A DNA stretch of 64,000 bases. Origin: Megascapheus bottae. Its lineage: Eukaryota; Chordata; Mammalia; Rodentia; Geomyidae. The translations under genes and the position numbers were made by a program. The stretch lies in the NCBI GenBank assembly GCA_024803745.1, contig JANJXV010000016.1:43364025-43428024 (forward strand), read 5' to 3'. The notes below the pieces were generated by a model, which did not search any database, was not told the origin of the DNA, and saw nothing but the letters and a program-made list of their open reading frames with translations. Of the stretch, positions 34,409 through 45,893 are shown in pieces (the first letter of the stretch is position 1; each line of letters opens with the position of its first letter).

Positions 34409-36739
34409 CATAGAGAAAAGAAATTTTTGTGCACTATCCTGATAAGCAATTGTGCTCTTTATCTTAATTGTGAAGTGTGCACTTAAAATTCATTTTTAAA
34501 GATTAGGATTATAAATCCATTTGTTTTAATATATTAAATTTCTGCTTTTGTCTACCAGGACATGAATAGTTCATGATATGTAAGAACTTTCAACGTGAAT
34601 CTTTTGAAATAACCATCTCAAGATAAATTCAGTACTAAAGATCATATTTGGGGGAAAAAGAACTTTGGTCTATTTTTTAAATATCATTTTATTTTGTGTT
34701 ATCTTAAAGTAGCTCACCCTGTCAGTTGATGTGGGTAACACGTCTCCACCTCACCGTCTAGCCCATCTTCATGCGTCTTACCTTTCCTGGTGCTGGATAC
34801 CACTGGTGTCCATCAGTAAGGTCTGTGCGCTTTCCGGTGTTGACCTTCTGTTCCTTGTCCTCTTTAGAGTTAACTTCCAGAAAGCATTCCTTCTGGGCAG
34901 GCCAGGCCAAAATCACTTCTCTAGTTCTAACCACCCCAAATGGTGTTTCTGACCTCGAGGTAAATACTCCAGCACATTTTAGGAGATGGAGGAACTGAGG
35001 TTCAATTAGTCACCTTTCATGATTTGAAGAATACTCATCACTTCTTACCATGATAAAAGTGAATGATCGCTGGTACGCCCAGCAGATATTTTAAGTGTGT
35101 TGTTCCGAGCATCCTGGGTGTTTTTATTTTAAAATTTATTCAGAAAAAGGCAATGACTTTAGGAGGCTACCAGAAATTAGTTTTTAATAGTCTCAGCCAC
35201 ACAGAAGTCAGGTGCTCTGATTTCATTATTCACCTTCGCATACAAGGAGAGAATCACTTGGAAAATGATTCTTTTACTGTGGGATTTAAAATTAGGTTAC
35301 TACTTCTGTTGATGAAGAAATTGTGAGCCTCTGAATGGACATTAGACACTTTAGATTAGAGAGAGGGAAGGAAAGTAATGAGTCCTATTTCTAAATGAAT
35401 TTAAAAAGCAATCTGATTTTAGCTCTTGCAAGGCAGAGAAAATAAAATAAAAACTATCTTACTTTATTTACTAACCAATGAATTGAATTGTCTGCCTTTT
35501 ATTACAGATATAAAGTAAAGACTATGAAGAGACAATCATTTTTGCAGCTATCAGACTTTCAGTAACATATCTCTTGTGGTTTAAATAACAGATAGTTTAA
35601 GTGTTTTTCCATTACCTTTGTGTAAATGAAAAATGCATAAAATATTTTAACAAGGGAAAGTAATCCAAGGAGATTGTTATTTTGTGTTACAAATTAGGTT
35701 ATTTCTGTCATAAAATTAAAGGAAAAAAATCAACGTTAGGACATTTCTGCTTAATATCATTTACCAGAAGGACCGTGGAACGGCTTTAATGAGCTAGCAG
35801 GTCACCTGGTTCCAACTGTTTCCGACCAGCTTTAGGAAACCGAATGTGGTGAGCAGTGGGAGGTGAGCACTATTACAGGCTCGCAAGGACTTACAGAATC
35901 GACTTCTGCTTGAATTAATTAATTTAGATTATCAATTTATAACCAGGTACATGAATCTCATCAACTCCACAGCTCAGTGACTGACGGGGTTCAGTCATGT
36001 AAGGGCCTCCCAATTAGAGACCTCTACACTCCCCCCAGCCAGTGCTCACCCCACAGCAGTCCTGAGGAGACATGGCTAGTAGGGGAAGCAAAAGATTTGC
36101 TTAGGTGCCTTACAAAGGTAAAAATCCAAGAAAAGGAAACAAAAAGAACCTGGACTTCGTTCCTTTGTGACCCCTTTGATCCCATGAAAAGGTAATTTTG
36201 ACTATTCCAGCTGACAAATGGTTTGCAGTTAGCAAAAATGAAGTGTTTTCAGTCATTGATTAGTTTGTATTTAGTTAGTGTCATTCCATTGTCTCTTCCC
36301 CTACTTAGACTTTGGGGCATCTTATATATCTAAAGTCACCCAGTCCATCCCAGGAAGCAGAAATACAATTCCTAATAGTAATACTATTTTAATTTTCTAA
36401 TCGTGTAGTTTCCCATTTTTTGAATCCTTACATTGAATGACAGCAGTAAACTGGAGGTGGTTAATAATCTGAAGGAAACTGATTTCTATATCCTGATACA
36501 GAAGAAAAGAACCAATTGATGTGAACAGTGATCACTTGAGGAACACACCTTGACCATCCCTCCATTCTTCTAGAGATGGGTCAGATGATGCCATGCTTTT
36601 CATGGGCATGGCCACTTTTACTGAGTGCAGCTTTCATTTTCAGTGGAGTTGTACACAGTGTAATACAGAAAACAGAGGGACTAAAGTCACCAAGAGTGAA
36701 CCAAGAGCCTGCAGACATCTTGCTGTGCTGTGATCTTGT
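34409..36739. other. 2.3 kb unique-looking sequence
   Basis: AT-rich and free of SINEs. A MIR-like fragment may lie near 34,970-35,040. Open frames of 72-87 codons show no recognisable domain. Confidence 0.5.
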
Positions 36740-36990
36740 GATCTCCCTGAAGTACTACACATGGAAGATTATGCAGTCATAGAAAAGAATAAGGAAGTTT
36801 TTTACATGCTGACATGGATTGGTATCCATACTTCAGTGAATAAAAAAACAAAATGATTCATGCATGGAATGTTCTAGGCTTTGAGTTAAAAGGCAAATGA
36901 GAGTAGTGTCTGTGTGTATCTGTTTTACCCACACTGCACCTATGCAAAGGTGCAAAGGCTAGGGACTAGCCTGGCATGCTTGCTCTGAGA
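36740..36990 (+). mobile_element. L1 3'-end fragment, sense, diverged
   Basis: GGAAGATTATGCAGTCATAG followed by AAAAGAATAAGGAAG, then CTGACATGGATTGG and AGTGAATAAAAAAAC, follows the usual L1 ...GAATACTATGCAGCCATAAAAAAGAATGA...ACATGGATGG...AGTGAAATAAG order. Confidence 0.65.
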
Positions 36991-39915
36991 AGGGAGGTTG
37001 GTTTCTGGAACATAGATTGGTACAAGACTCTTATTGGATGCCATTTAGTACCTTTGGAGTTTGTGCCAGGTAATAATGTTTTCTACTCCAAAAAGTGTTG
37101 TGGCACAGTGTACACCTAGCTCAGATTTTTGAGAATACAAAGAGAAAACGGTACCACAGCAAAGCTGTTTAGTTGTCTCTTGTTACAAAAGCAAAATGGT
37201 TGCATTGTTGAGATAGGGTCTGTATTCCTGATCCTTTTCAAGCATCTTCTGCTTCCTAAAGTTTGAAGCACTGTGATCTGACGTGGAAGTGGTGCAGTGT
37301 CAAGGTTGAGGTTAAAGACAGTATGGAATCTCCTCAGATGGCCAGAGCAGTAGCTGTTTTTTTGGAAAACAAACAAACAAAAACTCCACTTCCTCTGTCA
37401 TTACTGCTCTTTTTTTTTGCATTTAGATTTCCATATATCTTTGGAGTGCAAATATTGTTGCACTGACTAAATTTTAATTAATATATCCCTGCCTGCTCTC
37501 TGTCCAACCTTATGTCGAGAGAATCATAAAACATACCTGAATGTGAATTAATTGTGCTTCAGCTGGAAAGGTGGTATGTATGCTCGTGTGTCGCTTCTCT
37601 AGAATCCTCAGTGTCCATCTTGAGGCCCCTAGTCCAGGAGCTGGCAGGGCAAGAATCAGGCCTCAGTGAAGTTGGCCTCCTTGCTTCTAGCACAATTCAG
37701 CATAAAGCGGGAGGAGGGTGGAGAGTAGCTTTCTCTGCTACTAGGTCGTCTGTTGGGGTTGAATAGACACTTTAAGTGGGATGTTGGGTAGGGAGAGAAG
37801 ACCTCCCCGTTCCTCAGCCTTACTCCCCTTCCATTTAGTTGTCATAATCCAGGGTTAGATAAGTTAACCCTCTTCGGGTAGAGCCCTTTGTAAGGTTAAG
37901 TTGGAAGGAGAAATAGCTGAAGTTCAGGCACTGAAGAGTATTGAAGTATTATGTGAATAATAAATACAGAACAGAAGTGATGAGGACAAGAGTGTATTTA
38001 CCCCCTCGCACACAGCAAGATCATTCCTCCACATTGTCTAGAATGAAAACCAACCTCCGTCCCTGATCTTCTGTCAGTCAGCATGTGAAAAGCTAGGGAG
38101 GTCCTTTCACGCCGTCCACTGCAGGCTCCCAGATTAGCCAACTAAAATTAGAAAATGTCTTGTTCAGATGGAGCTTCCAATAAACAGCAGATAGTTATTT
38201 AAAGTAGCATCATCTCACAGTTTGAACAAGTTCAAGAGTATCTTGTATTTTGTCTAGTAACCCACTGCCCTGATGCCATGTCTCCTCCTGGTCTGTAGAA
38301 AGCAAACTTAAAGAAAGCAGTAGCAACAGAGAACTCAAAAGTTTACAGGCAGATTTGGAAAAATGGAGCATAGAAGAGGAACGGAACTGTCATAGGTTAT
38401 GTTATTATGAATCAGCCATTAGACCAGGGCTCTCCAACAGTGATTTTTCAGGGTCAGCCACTCCCTGGAACTGTGTGAGGTGCCCACTGCCTCCCCATCC
38501 TCCACACCACACAGAGTGGTGCCTGGGGACTGTAGATCTTCCACACTCCCGAAGGCTTGGCTCCAGAACAGCACCCAGGTGGGAGCTATAAAGTCAGGGA
38601 GCCCAGTTCCCAAGTTTGCACTTCCTCTTAGTTGAGAACATGAGGTTTAATTGCCCCTTTCATTCTCTGTACACATTCAGCACCACCAACTCTGCATTTG
38701 CTCTCACTCCAAACACGTGTTAAATTTTCTTCCCGGTAGCCTCAAATGAAACAGGAGAAATGGACTTTGGAGAGGAACTGGGGCATCTTCACAGAAGCAG
38801 TCTGCCTTTTCCTGTGTCTAGCTGCTTTCAAGACCAGTTTAGAATAGGAGACAGTGGGTTCCATCATCCACAGAGCCAGGAAGTGACGCTGAATTTCCCT
38901 ATGGCTGCAAGTCCTACTTAGTTTTCATTGTCTTAGGGAAAAGTGAAAGCAGCAAGAGCCACTTCACGAGCATGGAAACACTAGTGCTATGATCTTCCTC
39001 AGATGCTTCTCCATAAAGGGAAATGCTAGAGGTGGTAGGGGCCTCATCACCAAGCAGAATTCCCCCGAGAGGCCTTCACCTCTCCCTCACTCCATGCCAG
39101 ACTGTCTAGCTTAATGTCATCAGAGATGGGCAGTTTTCATGATGTTCAAGTGTTTGTTTAGCAGTTGATCTTGTGTGCAACATAAAAGATGAAAATACCT
39201 TCTAGAAGATTTTTGTTACACTTTGGCCCTAGTCAAGTGTAATTTGTCGAGCATCTGTTTTCCCTTGGTTTTGCAAAGGCCTTGGGTACAGTGCTAGGCA
39301 CTCACCATGACTGGATCTCCTGGAGCTGGTGAAGGCCCCTTCCGGCCACACTGGACAGCTGAGCAACACATGACCTCACACTCCTGTGGCCGCTATCAGC
39401 AGCGTCCCTGTTATTGATAGTCGTAGAGATATTGACAGTCTGTGCTTGGAAGGAAAATAGGAGTTTGATATGACATATTGTGTGTCTCAGCAAGACTCAT
39501 AAATAATTTTGACAAGTTTTTGTATGCATGGGAAAGTCCTTGATTCAGCCTCCCATAAAAATAAACTTCTATTATGGAATGTATTTGTCAAGTGGCTGCT
39601 TGATGGATGGAGCTGCGTTTACCCCTTGGCAGTTCGATGAGTTTTAGATGCACAGCTTACCAGGGAGGATTTACGGGCAGCACAGAAATAATTATTCAGC
39701 ATGAAATGCATAATTCCTGTACCTGAATTTTCATTTTTTATTATATTTCATTTCGGTTGTATTTCTGTTCTCTAAAACAAAAGAACTTGCCGTTTTTTTC
39801 TCTCCAGCGCTATTGCTTATACAAGGTTTTATGTTGGAACCAGTGAACAATCTGATCCATCACAGATTGTATCCCAAACTTAGCTGGCATGTGTTTATTG
39901 AGTCTGTAGTTTGGG

Positions 39916-39919
<4 letters not shown>
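36991..39919. other. 2.9 kb of mostly unique sequence
   Basis: No gene or young repeat recognised. The stretch near 38,420-38,550 (CCAGGGCTCTCCAAC, then GGTGCCTGGGGACTG) may be an old DNA-transposon remnant. That is weak. Confidence 0.45.

Positions 39920-39961
<42 letters not shown>
39920..39961. repeat. (CA)21 microsatellite
   Basis: An uninterrupted CA run is followed by CTAGTGCACACTGTGTGTGTGT. The short TG run downstream is complementary and could pair with the CA run. Confidence 0.97.
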
Positions 39962-39965
<4 letters not shown>

Positions 39966-40128
39966 GCACACTGTGTGTGTGTACTAATTAAGAAATTTCA
40001 CCTTTTTTTCAGATTGAAAACTTTGTACATAAACTATGATATTTTCCCCTGAGGTTAGCACAACTATATATTAAACTTAAGTTCTTGTCCCCTCAACCTA
40101 AAATATTAAACATAAAGCATTTCTCTCG

Positions 40129-40167
40129 GCTGGGAGTTTGGCCTACTGGTAGAGTGCTTGCCTAAAT
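40129..40167 (+). mobile_element. Type A SINE head, truncated
   Basis: GGCTGGGAGTTTGGCCTACT then GGTAGAGTGCTTGCCT is the 5' end of type A, carrying the A-box region. The rest of the element is absent. Confidence 0.8.
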
Positions 40168-40319
40168 TATCCCCTAAATTACACTTAGGATTCCCTTCTC
40201 ATCCATCATAGCCCCTCTGGTTAAGTAATCTCCCTGGATAAGTTGGAAACCTTAGAAAGTATTGAATTCCCACTCTCCTTTTTACACTGGATGATTTCGG
40301 TGTCTGATTATCCCATAGC

Positions 40320-40722
40320 ATCATTACCTCCAACCTGGGAATGTGTAGTAATTGGAAGGACTAAAAAAGGAAGATGACTGACCAGCTAAGTTGGTTGTAC
40401 ATACTTCTGCTTCTTCACTAGGACGTAGTGCTAACAACAGGGTATTATTTCTATTTGCTGCAAGTCTGGGGTCCAGATGGATATTGTGGTTAGGTCGTTC
40501 ATCAGGGCGATGTGTCAGGTCCACTGAGCGTGTATACACTTGCTGGAAAAGTGTACACAGTGGTTCTCTCATGTGCTTCTAACGTCGGATCCGCTATACT
40601 GGCCCTCGGTTCGTGGGCATGGTCTGCTAATTGTGCAATTTCTTCACAGTAGCAGCTGTTGGCTTTGGTGATCCTGTCATATTTTTGCTCTGTATTTAAT
40701 AACTCCTTCTCTTGCACTTTTG
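40320..40722 (-). pseudogene. Possible decayed coding fragment, unrecognised
   Basis: On the minus strand one frame (40,717-40,502) starts with a charged, coiled-coil-like run (QEKELLNTEQKYDRITKAN). A second overlapping frame (40,572-40,324) continues with TRSVDLTHRPDERPNHN and LDPRLAANRNNTLLLALRPS. Taken together they read like one protein broken by a frameshift near 40,510-40,570. The block is richer in CpG than its surroundings. I do not recognise the parent gene, and no target-site duplication or A-tail was found, so this may be a chance open stretch. Confidence 0.3.
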
Positions 40723-41179
40723 TTTATTCTTGTTCTTTTTTCTGTGTACCATAATTTAATGATCAGTATTTTTAAATTCTGATTCTGGTGATATATTAGT
40801 TGTATCAAACATTGCTGATATAATTTTAGAACATTTGTGCCCATGTACACCAAGCCCCATCACTCTGTGTCCTATCATTTCAGTGCTGACCCTATCACAT
40901 TTAAAGATAGGCTTTCACTTTCTAATTTATGTGCTATGAATGATGAGCAAAGAAATGATCGAATTACAAGCCTAACAGGTGCCCAGATGAATGAAGTGAA
41001 AATCCTCAGATCAAGAACAGTAGTCCTGTTTATTATATCACTTCAGGACACATGTCTGTCAGCAAACTCATTTTTAAATGACAGTGCTTCAGGCAAAATT
41101 AAACCATGTATTCCCTAGCTGAGATAATTTGATCCCTAGCTAAGGTTTGATAATATAGTGGAATTGTTTTGTTAGGGCC
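40723..41179. other. Unique-looking sequence, no gene seen
   Basis: AT-rich; a 93-codon plus-strand frame at 40,837 has no recognisable domain. Confidence 0.45.
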
Positions 41180-41400
41180 AGTGAGAGAGGGTACTGGGCA
41201 TTGCTGTGCACGCCTCACAAATTCACAATGGTCTCATCTTCACAGAGACTCCTGAAGAAAGGTATAAAGCAAATTCCCACACAGCTTATGGATCCATGAG
41301 GGTCCAAGCAGCAGAGTCTGGTTTTGAACTTATTCACTTTCATTCCAGAGCCCAGTTCTTGACAGCTACACTATCCATATTTCCACAACCACAAGGCATC
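41180..41400 (+). mobile_element. MIR element, sense
   Basis: CCTCACAAATTCACAATGG, CCCACACAGCTTATGGATCC, CAGAGTCTGGTTTTGAAC and TTCCAGAGCCCAGTTCTTGA match the order of the mammalian-wide interspersed repeat (tRNA-derived, ancient). Confidence 0.72.
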
Positions 41401-42603
41401 GTTTTATAGTTCATTGGAATTTCTGATTTCAGAAATAATAATTTGTTCAAGGTGCACAGGGCTTTGTTTCTGTCGTGGTTGCATTTGTTGCTGAGAGGTG
41501 AGCTGTGGTGTTGCAGTCCCCTCCTTAGTATCCACAGTTACCTGAATCTACCTGCCTGGCAGATTCAGAGAAAGGCCCGAGATGCGCATTTCAAAAGAGC
41601 TGGGTGGGGTGTGGGATGTTTTGGAAGTCTGAACAGGTGAAGTGGAATATGCAGAGATTTGTGTGAGCTGATAGTGGAACAGATGAGACAGATAAATCAT
41701 ACCAGAGCCGTGTGTACAGCAAAATTCCTAACAAGTACAGCAGTCACGTGTCACCAAATAACAAGTGGGTCAGAGAGGGTAGTTTTCTTCCCCTTCTGTG
41801 GGACTTGAAGGCCCAGGCCAGACACGCAGATGCTATCCCTTGTTTCACCTGAGAATTGAGGCATTTCTTGCTACATACATCTTCCCCCATGTATTGAAAA
41901 ATATAGGTCTCACATGCCTCCTCTTCATAGAGGAATATTTTTCTTAAGGCAGAAGCATGTGTTTGTATAGCAAACAAGTCTTAAATCTATGCGTGGCCCT
42001 TGTCAGAAGAAGTCAGATACCCATGAAAACATCAGAGGAAGCAGTACCTCTGAGCAGGCCCAAGAACTCCTACATCTACTGTACTGAATTCTCAGACTGT
42101 GAGTAGGAACTGTGGTGGAAACAAAGTACTTAGAAACCTGTGTGGACACCAGGATGAGAATCTAAAGTGATAATGGGCTTAGAATGAGCACATCAACACA
42201 AGCATGTGTAATGGGAAAAGCAGACAGCCTCTCAGGTACTGCAGATCTGGACTCACAGCTACACATACCTCTTGCCTTTCTCTGTGAATAAAAAGTACAT
42301 GGATGAGAGTGGGAATAACACTAAATTATATTTAATTCAGCCATTTGTTCTTTTCCTTTAGATCAACAGATACCGACGTAACTATTCATTGGAGTACGGG
42401 CAGTAGACATATCACAATGTCCATTAAATTTGTGTATTTGCATTGTTTTGATTGTCGCAGCAAGCGATGCTTATGGTGAATGCAGTATATTGCATATGAA
42501 ACATGTCTTTGCTTCCAGTCCACCTGAATATTATGAAAGAAAAAAGTAAAGGTAGAAAATGAGGAGTCTTTACCTATTTCCACAAATCAGAAAATAGTTG
42601 TAA
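41401..42603. other. Unique-looking sequence, no gene seen
   Basis: No repeat or coding signature recognised; frames of 65-77 codons only. Confidence 0.5.
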
Positions 42604-42800
42604 GCTGGGAGCAGATGACTCACACACATCTGTAATCCCAGTCACTCAGACGGCTGAGATCAGAGGGTCACGGTTGGAGAAAGTCCATGGGACTCAGAAA
42701 AAAGCCAGAATAGAGGTAGAGTGCCAAGTGGATGAAAAAGCCAAGCAAAGTGTAAGGCCCTGAGTTCAAGCCCTAGAACCAGTAAAAAGAGACCAAAAGA
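42604..42800 (+). mobile_element. Type B-related SINE, sense, diverged
   Basis: AGCTGGGAGCAGATGACTCA, CATCTGTAATCCCAGTCAC, GACGGCTGAGATCAGAGGG, then the tRNA-like GTAGAGTGCCAAGTGG and CCCTGAGTTCAAGCCC with an A-rich tail. Confidence 0.85.
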
Positions 42801-43344
42801 GAGGGGAAAAAAGTTTATACAATATTAACTACATTTCATCGAATGAAATTACCAGTGATAGGCTTATTTTTTGGTCTCAGTATTCTTACTAGGTCAAATT
42901 ATTTAGTGGTGTCATTTATATAAACTAAGTGTAACTTAATTTGCATCATGATTTGGAAGGGTTCATGTTACTAGGGAAAATTGGATGTGTTTGCTTGAAA
43001 GGTTTTTCTATATAAATTATATCTAATAAGAAACTGACTTCTCCTGGTAAGTGTTCAGAAAGGGTTTTTACTAGCCCAGCAAACTTTATGTAAGTACTCA
43101 TTGAGAATAGTGTATCTGACTGTGTTCGAAGTCTACAAACACAGGTGTCCCCTTAGTCAGTGATAACATTCAACATGGAAGTGAATCTGCATTACTAAGA
43201 TGGTCTCAGTTGTTTGACCTGACAGTGAGCTCCCACACTGCCACATGTGTCCTCGGTGCTTTCTACCATTAGCCTGTGTCCTGGCACCCGTCCTGAAACC
43301 CATCCCATCTGCTTTGCAGACACCATTGTGTCTTAGATGCTGTC
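42801..43344. other. Unique-looking sequence, no gene seen
   Basis: No repeat or coding signature recognised. Confidence 0.5.
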
Positions 43345-43505
43345 AGTGTGATGACGTCAGGACTAAGGTGGGGACACTGTGTGATGATGTCAGAACAGAG
43401 AAACAACAGGCAGGGATACTGTGATGACGTCAGGACTGAGGAACAGAGGGCAAGGACACTGATGACGTCAGGACTGAGGGACAGCAGGCAGAGGGCACAG
43501 GATGT
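43345..43505. promoter_or_regulatory. Degenerate tandem repeat with CRE-type TGACGTCA cluster
   Basis: Units of about 33-40 bp (GTGATGACGTCAGGACTGAG, then ACAG...GGCAGGGACACT) repeat imperfectly. Each carries the 8-bp palindrome TGACGTCA at 43,352-43,359, 43,425-43,432 and 43,463-43,470, and the variant TGATGTCA at 43,385-43,392. TGACGTCA is the consensus cAMP response element bound by CREB/ATF proteins. That the sequence is a working enhancer or promoter is only inferred; it may simply be a small satellite that happens to contain the site. Confidence 0.5.
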
Positions 43506-43824
43506 GTGATGCTTATGGTATATATTACATTTTTCACCTCCTACATTGTGTGTTCTAGTTTTAATACCTTTTGCCAGAGACTTGTTGCAGTGTCTTCAAA
43601 TAAAAGTATTTCTTCCATTAAGATGGAATTTAACTGTTTTAAAACCTCTTCAGTAGAAAAAGGATGAGGAGGAAAGTCCTGATTTTGTTGCAGACCAGCT
43701 GTTTTGTGATTCCATGTTGTTATTGAGTGTTAAGCTAACTTCAGAATAATAAAAGGGAGATACAACTATTTTACTCCTTAAAATCTGTATCCACATTTTT
43801 CCCCCTGTGGCTGGTTGACTTATT

Positions 43825-44217
43825 TTCCTTTTTCTTTTTTTCCATTGCTGGAGACTAAACTTGGAACCACATGCTTGCTAAACAGGTGCTTTACCACTCA
43901 GCAACACTCTAGGTGCTGTTTGTTTATTGACCAGGCTGGCCTTGAACTGTTTATCTTTCTATCTTTTGGTTTTTGCTTTTTCTACTGGTCCTAGAGCTTG
44001 AACTCTCAAGCCTGAGCACGGTCCCTGTGCCACTTGAGCCACTTCTGGCTTTTTGTGGTTAATTGGAGATTAGAAACTCCCAGACTTTCCTGCCGAGGCT
44101 GGCTTCAAAATGTGACCCTCAGAGCTCAGCCTCCTCAGTGAATAAGAGTATACATTACTGGTGCCCTATATCCATTTTTAAGTCATTCATTACAAATGTG
44201 TACCATCATGCCTGGCC
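43825..44217 (-). mobile_element. Old ID/B1 composite SINE, antisense, split
   Basis: TGCTGGAGACTAAACTTGG, GCTTTACCACTCAGC and CCAGGCTGGCCTTGAACTG form the left part (to about 43,965). ACAAATGTGTACCATCATGC and CTGGCC at about 44,190-44,217 form the missing end. A type B SINE lies between them. Confidence 0.68.
43970..44182 (-). mobile_element. Type B SINE, antisense, nested in older SINE
   Basis: GGTCCTAGAGCTTGAACTC, GTGGTTAATTGGAGATTAG, CCTGCCGAGGCTGGCTTC and CAGCCTCCTCAGTGAATAAG in order. Limits approximate. Confidence 0.82.
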
Positions 44218-45785
44218 TGTATTTACTTTAAATTTGTATCTTTGTCTAAGTTCAGCTACTAAATCCTTAGAGGAAGTGTTTTTTCTTTCCCAAGTTCAAC
44301 TACCAAATCCTTAGAGTAATTTTTTTTCAAATTAACTCAGTAATACTAATGGCCAAAATATTTTTTTTGTTTTGTTTTACATTTTAATGGCTCACTGGAG
44401 GTTTGGCATACCACGTGTTCTAGCAGTGTGATTGCAGCGTAGCACACAGAACTCTGTAATGAGCAGAAGGGACCAGTGCCTGGTGCCCAAAAAGTTGCAA
44501 ACTTTGTCCCCATGTTTGCTGTATTTGTTTAGCCTACAATTGAATACACAGCCATTTTGCTGTGCTGCAGATTGTCTATGTGGGAGTCAGGGTGCATATT
44601 TAATGCCTGATTTAAAAGGAAAAATAGATGCAGTGACATGGGGCAATTTTAGGAAAGTGTGTTCAGTGCAAATTCATACAGAGGCTGGGAGAAAGTGGTT
44701 TTCCTCTCATAGAGAAGAGGTGATGTGTTTCACAGCAGGAATTGTTGTAGAACTGTATTTATTAAGTGATGCGTAGTTGGCTTTTTTCCCCTTTGCGCTT
44801 TTAATGACAAATTCAAATGGAAACTGAAGAAAGAATCCCAGAAAAGAATCCCCAGTTACTTAGAGCTCTCCTCCTCCTCCTTTCCTCCTTTATCCCTGTC
44901 TAAAAAAAGGTTTTTGTCTAAAAAGAAGGGGGGGGGGAATGAAGCTTAGTTACTAGAGGAAAGAAAGCCTGAAGAAATGTTCTCTGGATTTCTGCCCATG
45001 AAGCAAGGTGAAAACAGAAGCATTCACATGTTCTGAAGTGTGTGCTAATTGGAGAGGACTCGTTCCTGGTTCCTGCGGCATAATTTAGTCCCTCTTAAGT
45101 GCAATGGCCAGCAACACTGGATAGCTGACCAGCCTGGGCCCAGCTTCTTCCAGGGTCACCATGGCACCACTACGAAGCTCCAAGAAAACGCCTCTAAACT
45201 CCATGTCAGTTCTAAAAATAAGCAAGCGTACCAGTTGTCATGTTTTTGTCTACTTGGTTCCATTGACTTTTGCCCTTTGTAATGACAGATAAATGACAGG
45301 CAGAACATTGTTGACACACTTAAGGTCAGTCCAGAATGTTCAGGGTCCTGCACTCCTTAGCTTGAGGAAATTTGGTCAGCCCTTGACATTTCTATTGCTA
45401 AAAAGACTTTAGATTGTGGGTCAAATCCTATAGAAAAGCCTTCTAGTTTCTAGGAACAAGCCTTGAACTCTCTGTAACTGCCACTAGACGAACAGTGGCG
45501 TTTGCTTAGCCGCGCGAAGCTCAGTACAGAGAGGAGGGCATGGACACAGGTCAGGGTGCCCGCCCAGTGTCTGCCTTGACTTGGTGATGTTAAAACCATG
45601 AGGGGAAACTGGGAAGAGGGAAGGATGGGATAACACAGTCCAAAAGATATGTTCTCATTACCCGACCTACAAAGCAGTAACACGTCTATATGACCCCTTA
45701 TCATAATAACAATGAAATTACAATTTTACTTTCTAAAAAGAAACAGATGAAGTTTTTACTCTCCTCCTCTCCTGTCCTCTCCTTG
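44218..45785. other. 1.6 kb unique-looking sequence
   Basis: No gene or repeat family recognised. A 114-codon plus-strand frame at 44,432-44,776 lacks any recognisable domain. A CTCCTC-rich tract and a poly-G tract lie near 44,866 and 44,928. Confidence 0.45.
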
Positions 45786-45893
45786 TCACGGGGCTTGAAC
45801 TCAGGCCTGGGTGCTGTCATTGAGCTTGTTTGTGGAGCCACAGCTGCACTTCATGTTTTCTGGTAGTCAGTTGGAGATAAGTGTTCCATGGAG
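45786..45893 (-). mobile_element. Type B SINE fragment (tRNA-like half), antisense
   Basis: CACGGGGCTTGAACTCAGGC, GGAGCCACAGCTGCACTTC and CAGTTGGAGATAAG are in order; the 7SL-like head is missing. Confidence 0.8.

Noticed and set aside
39813..40052. 79-codon frame with an H-T run
   Set aside because: Runs through the CA microsatellite; nothing recognisable outside it.
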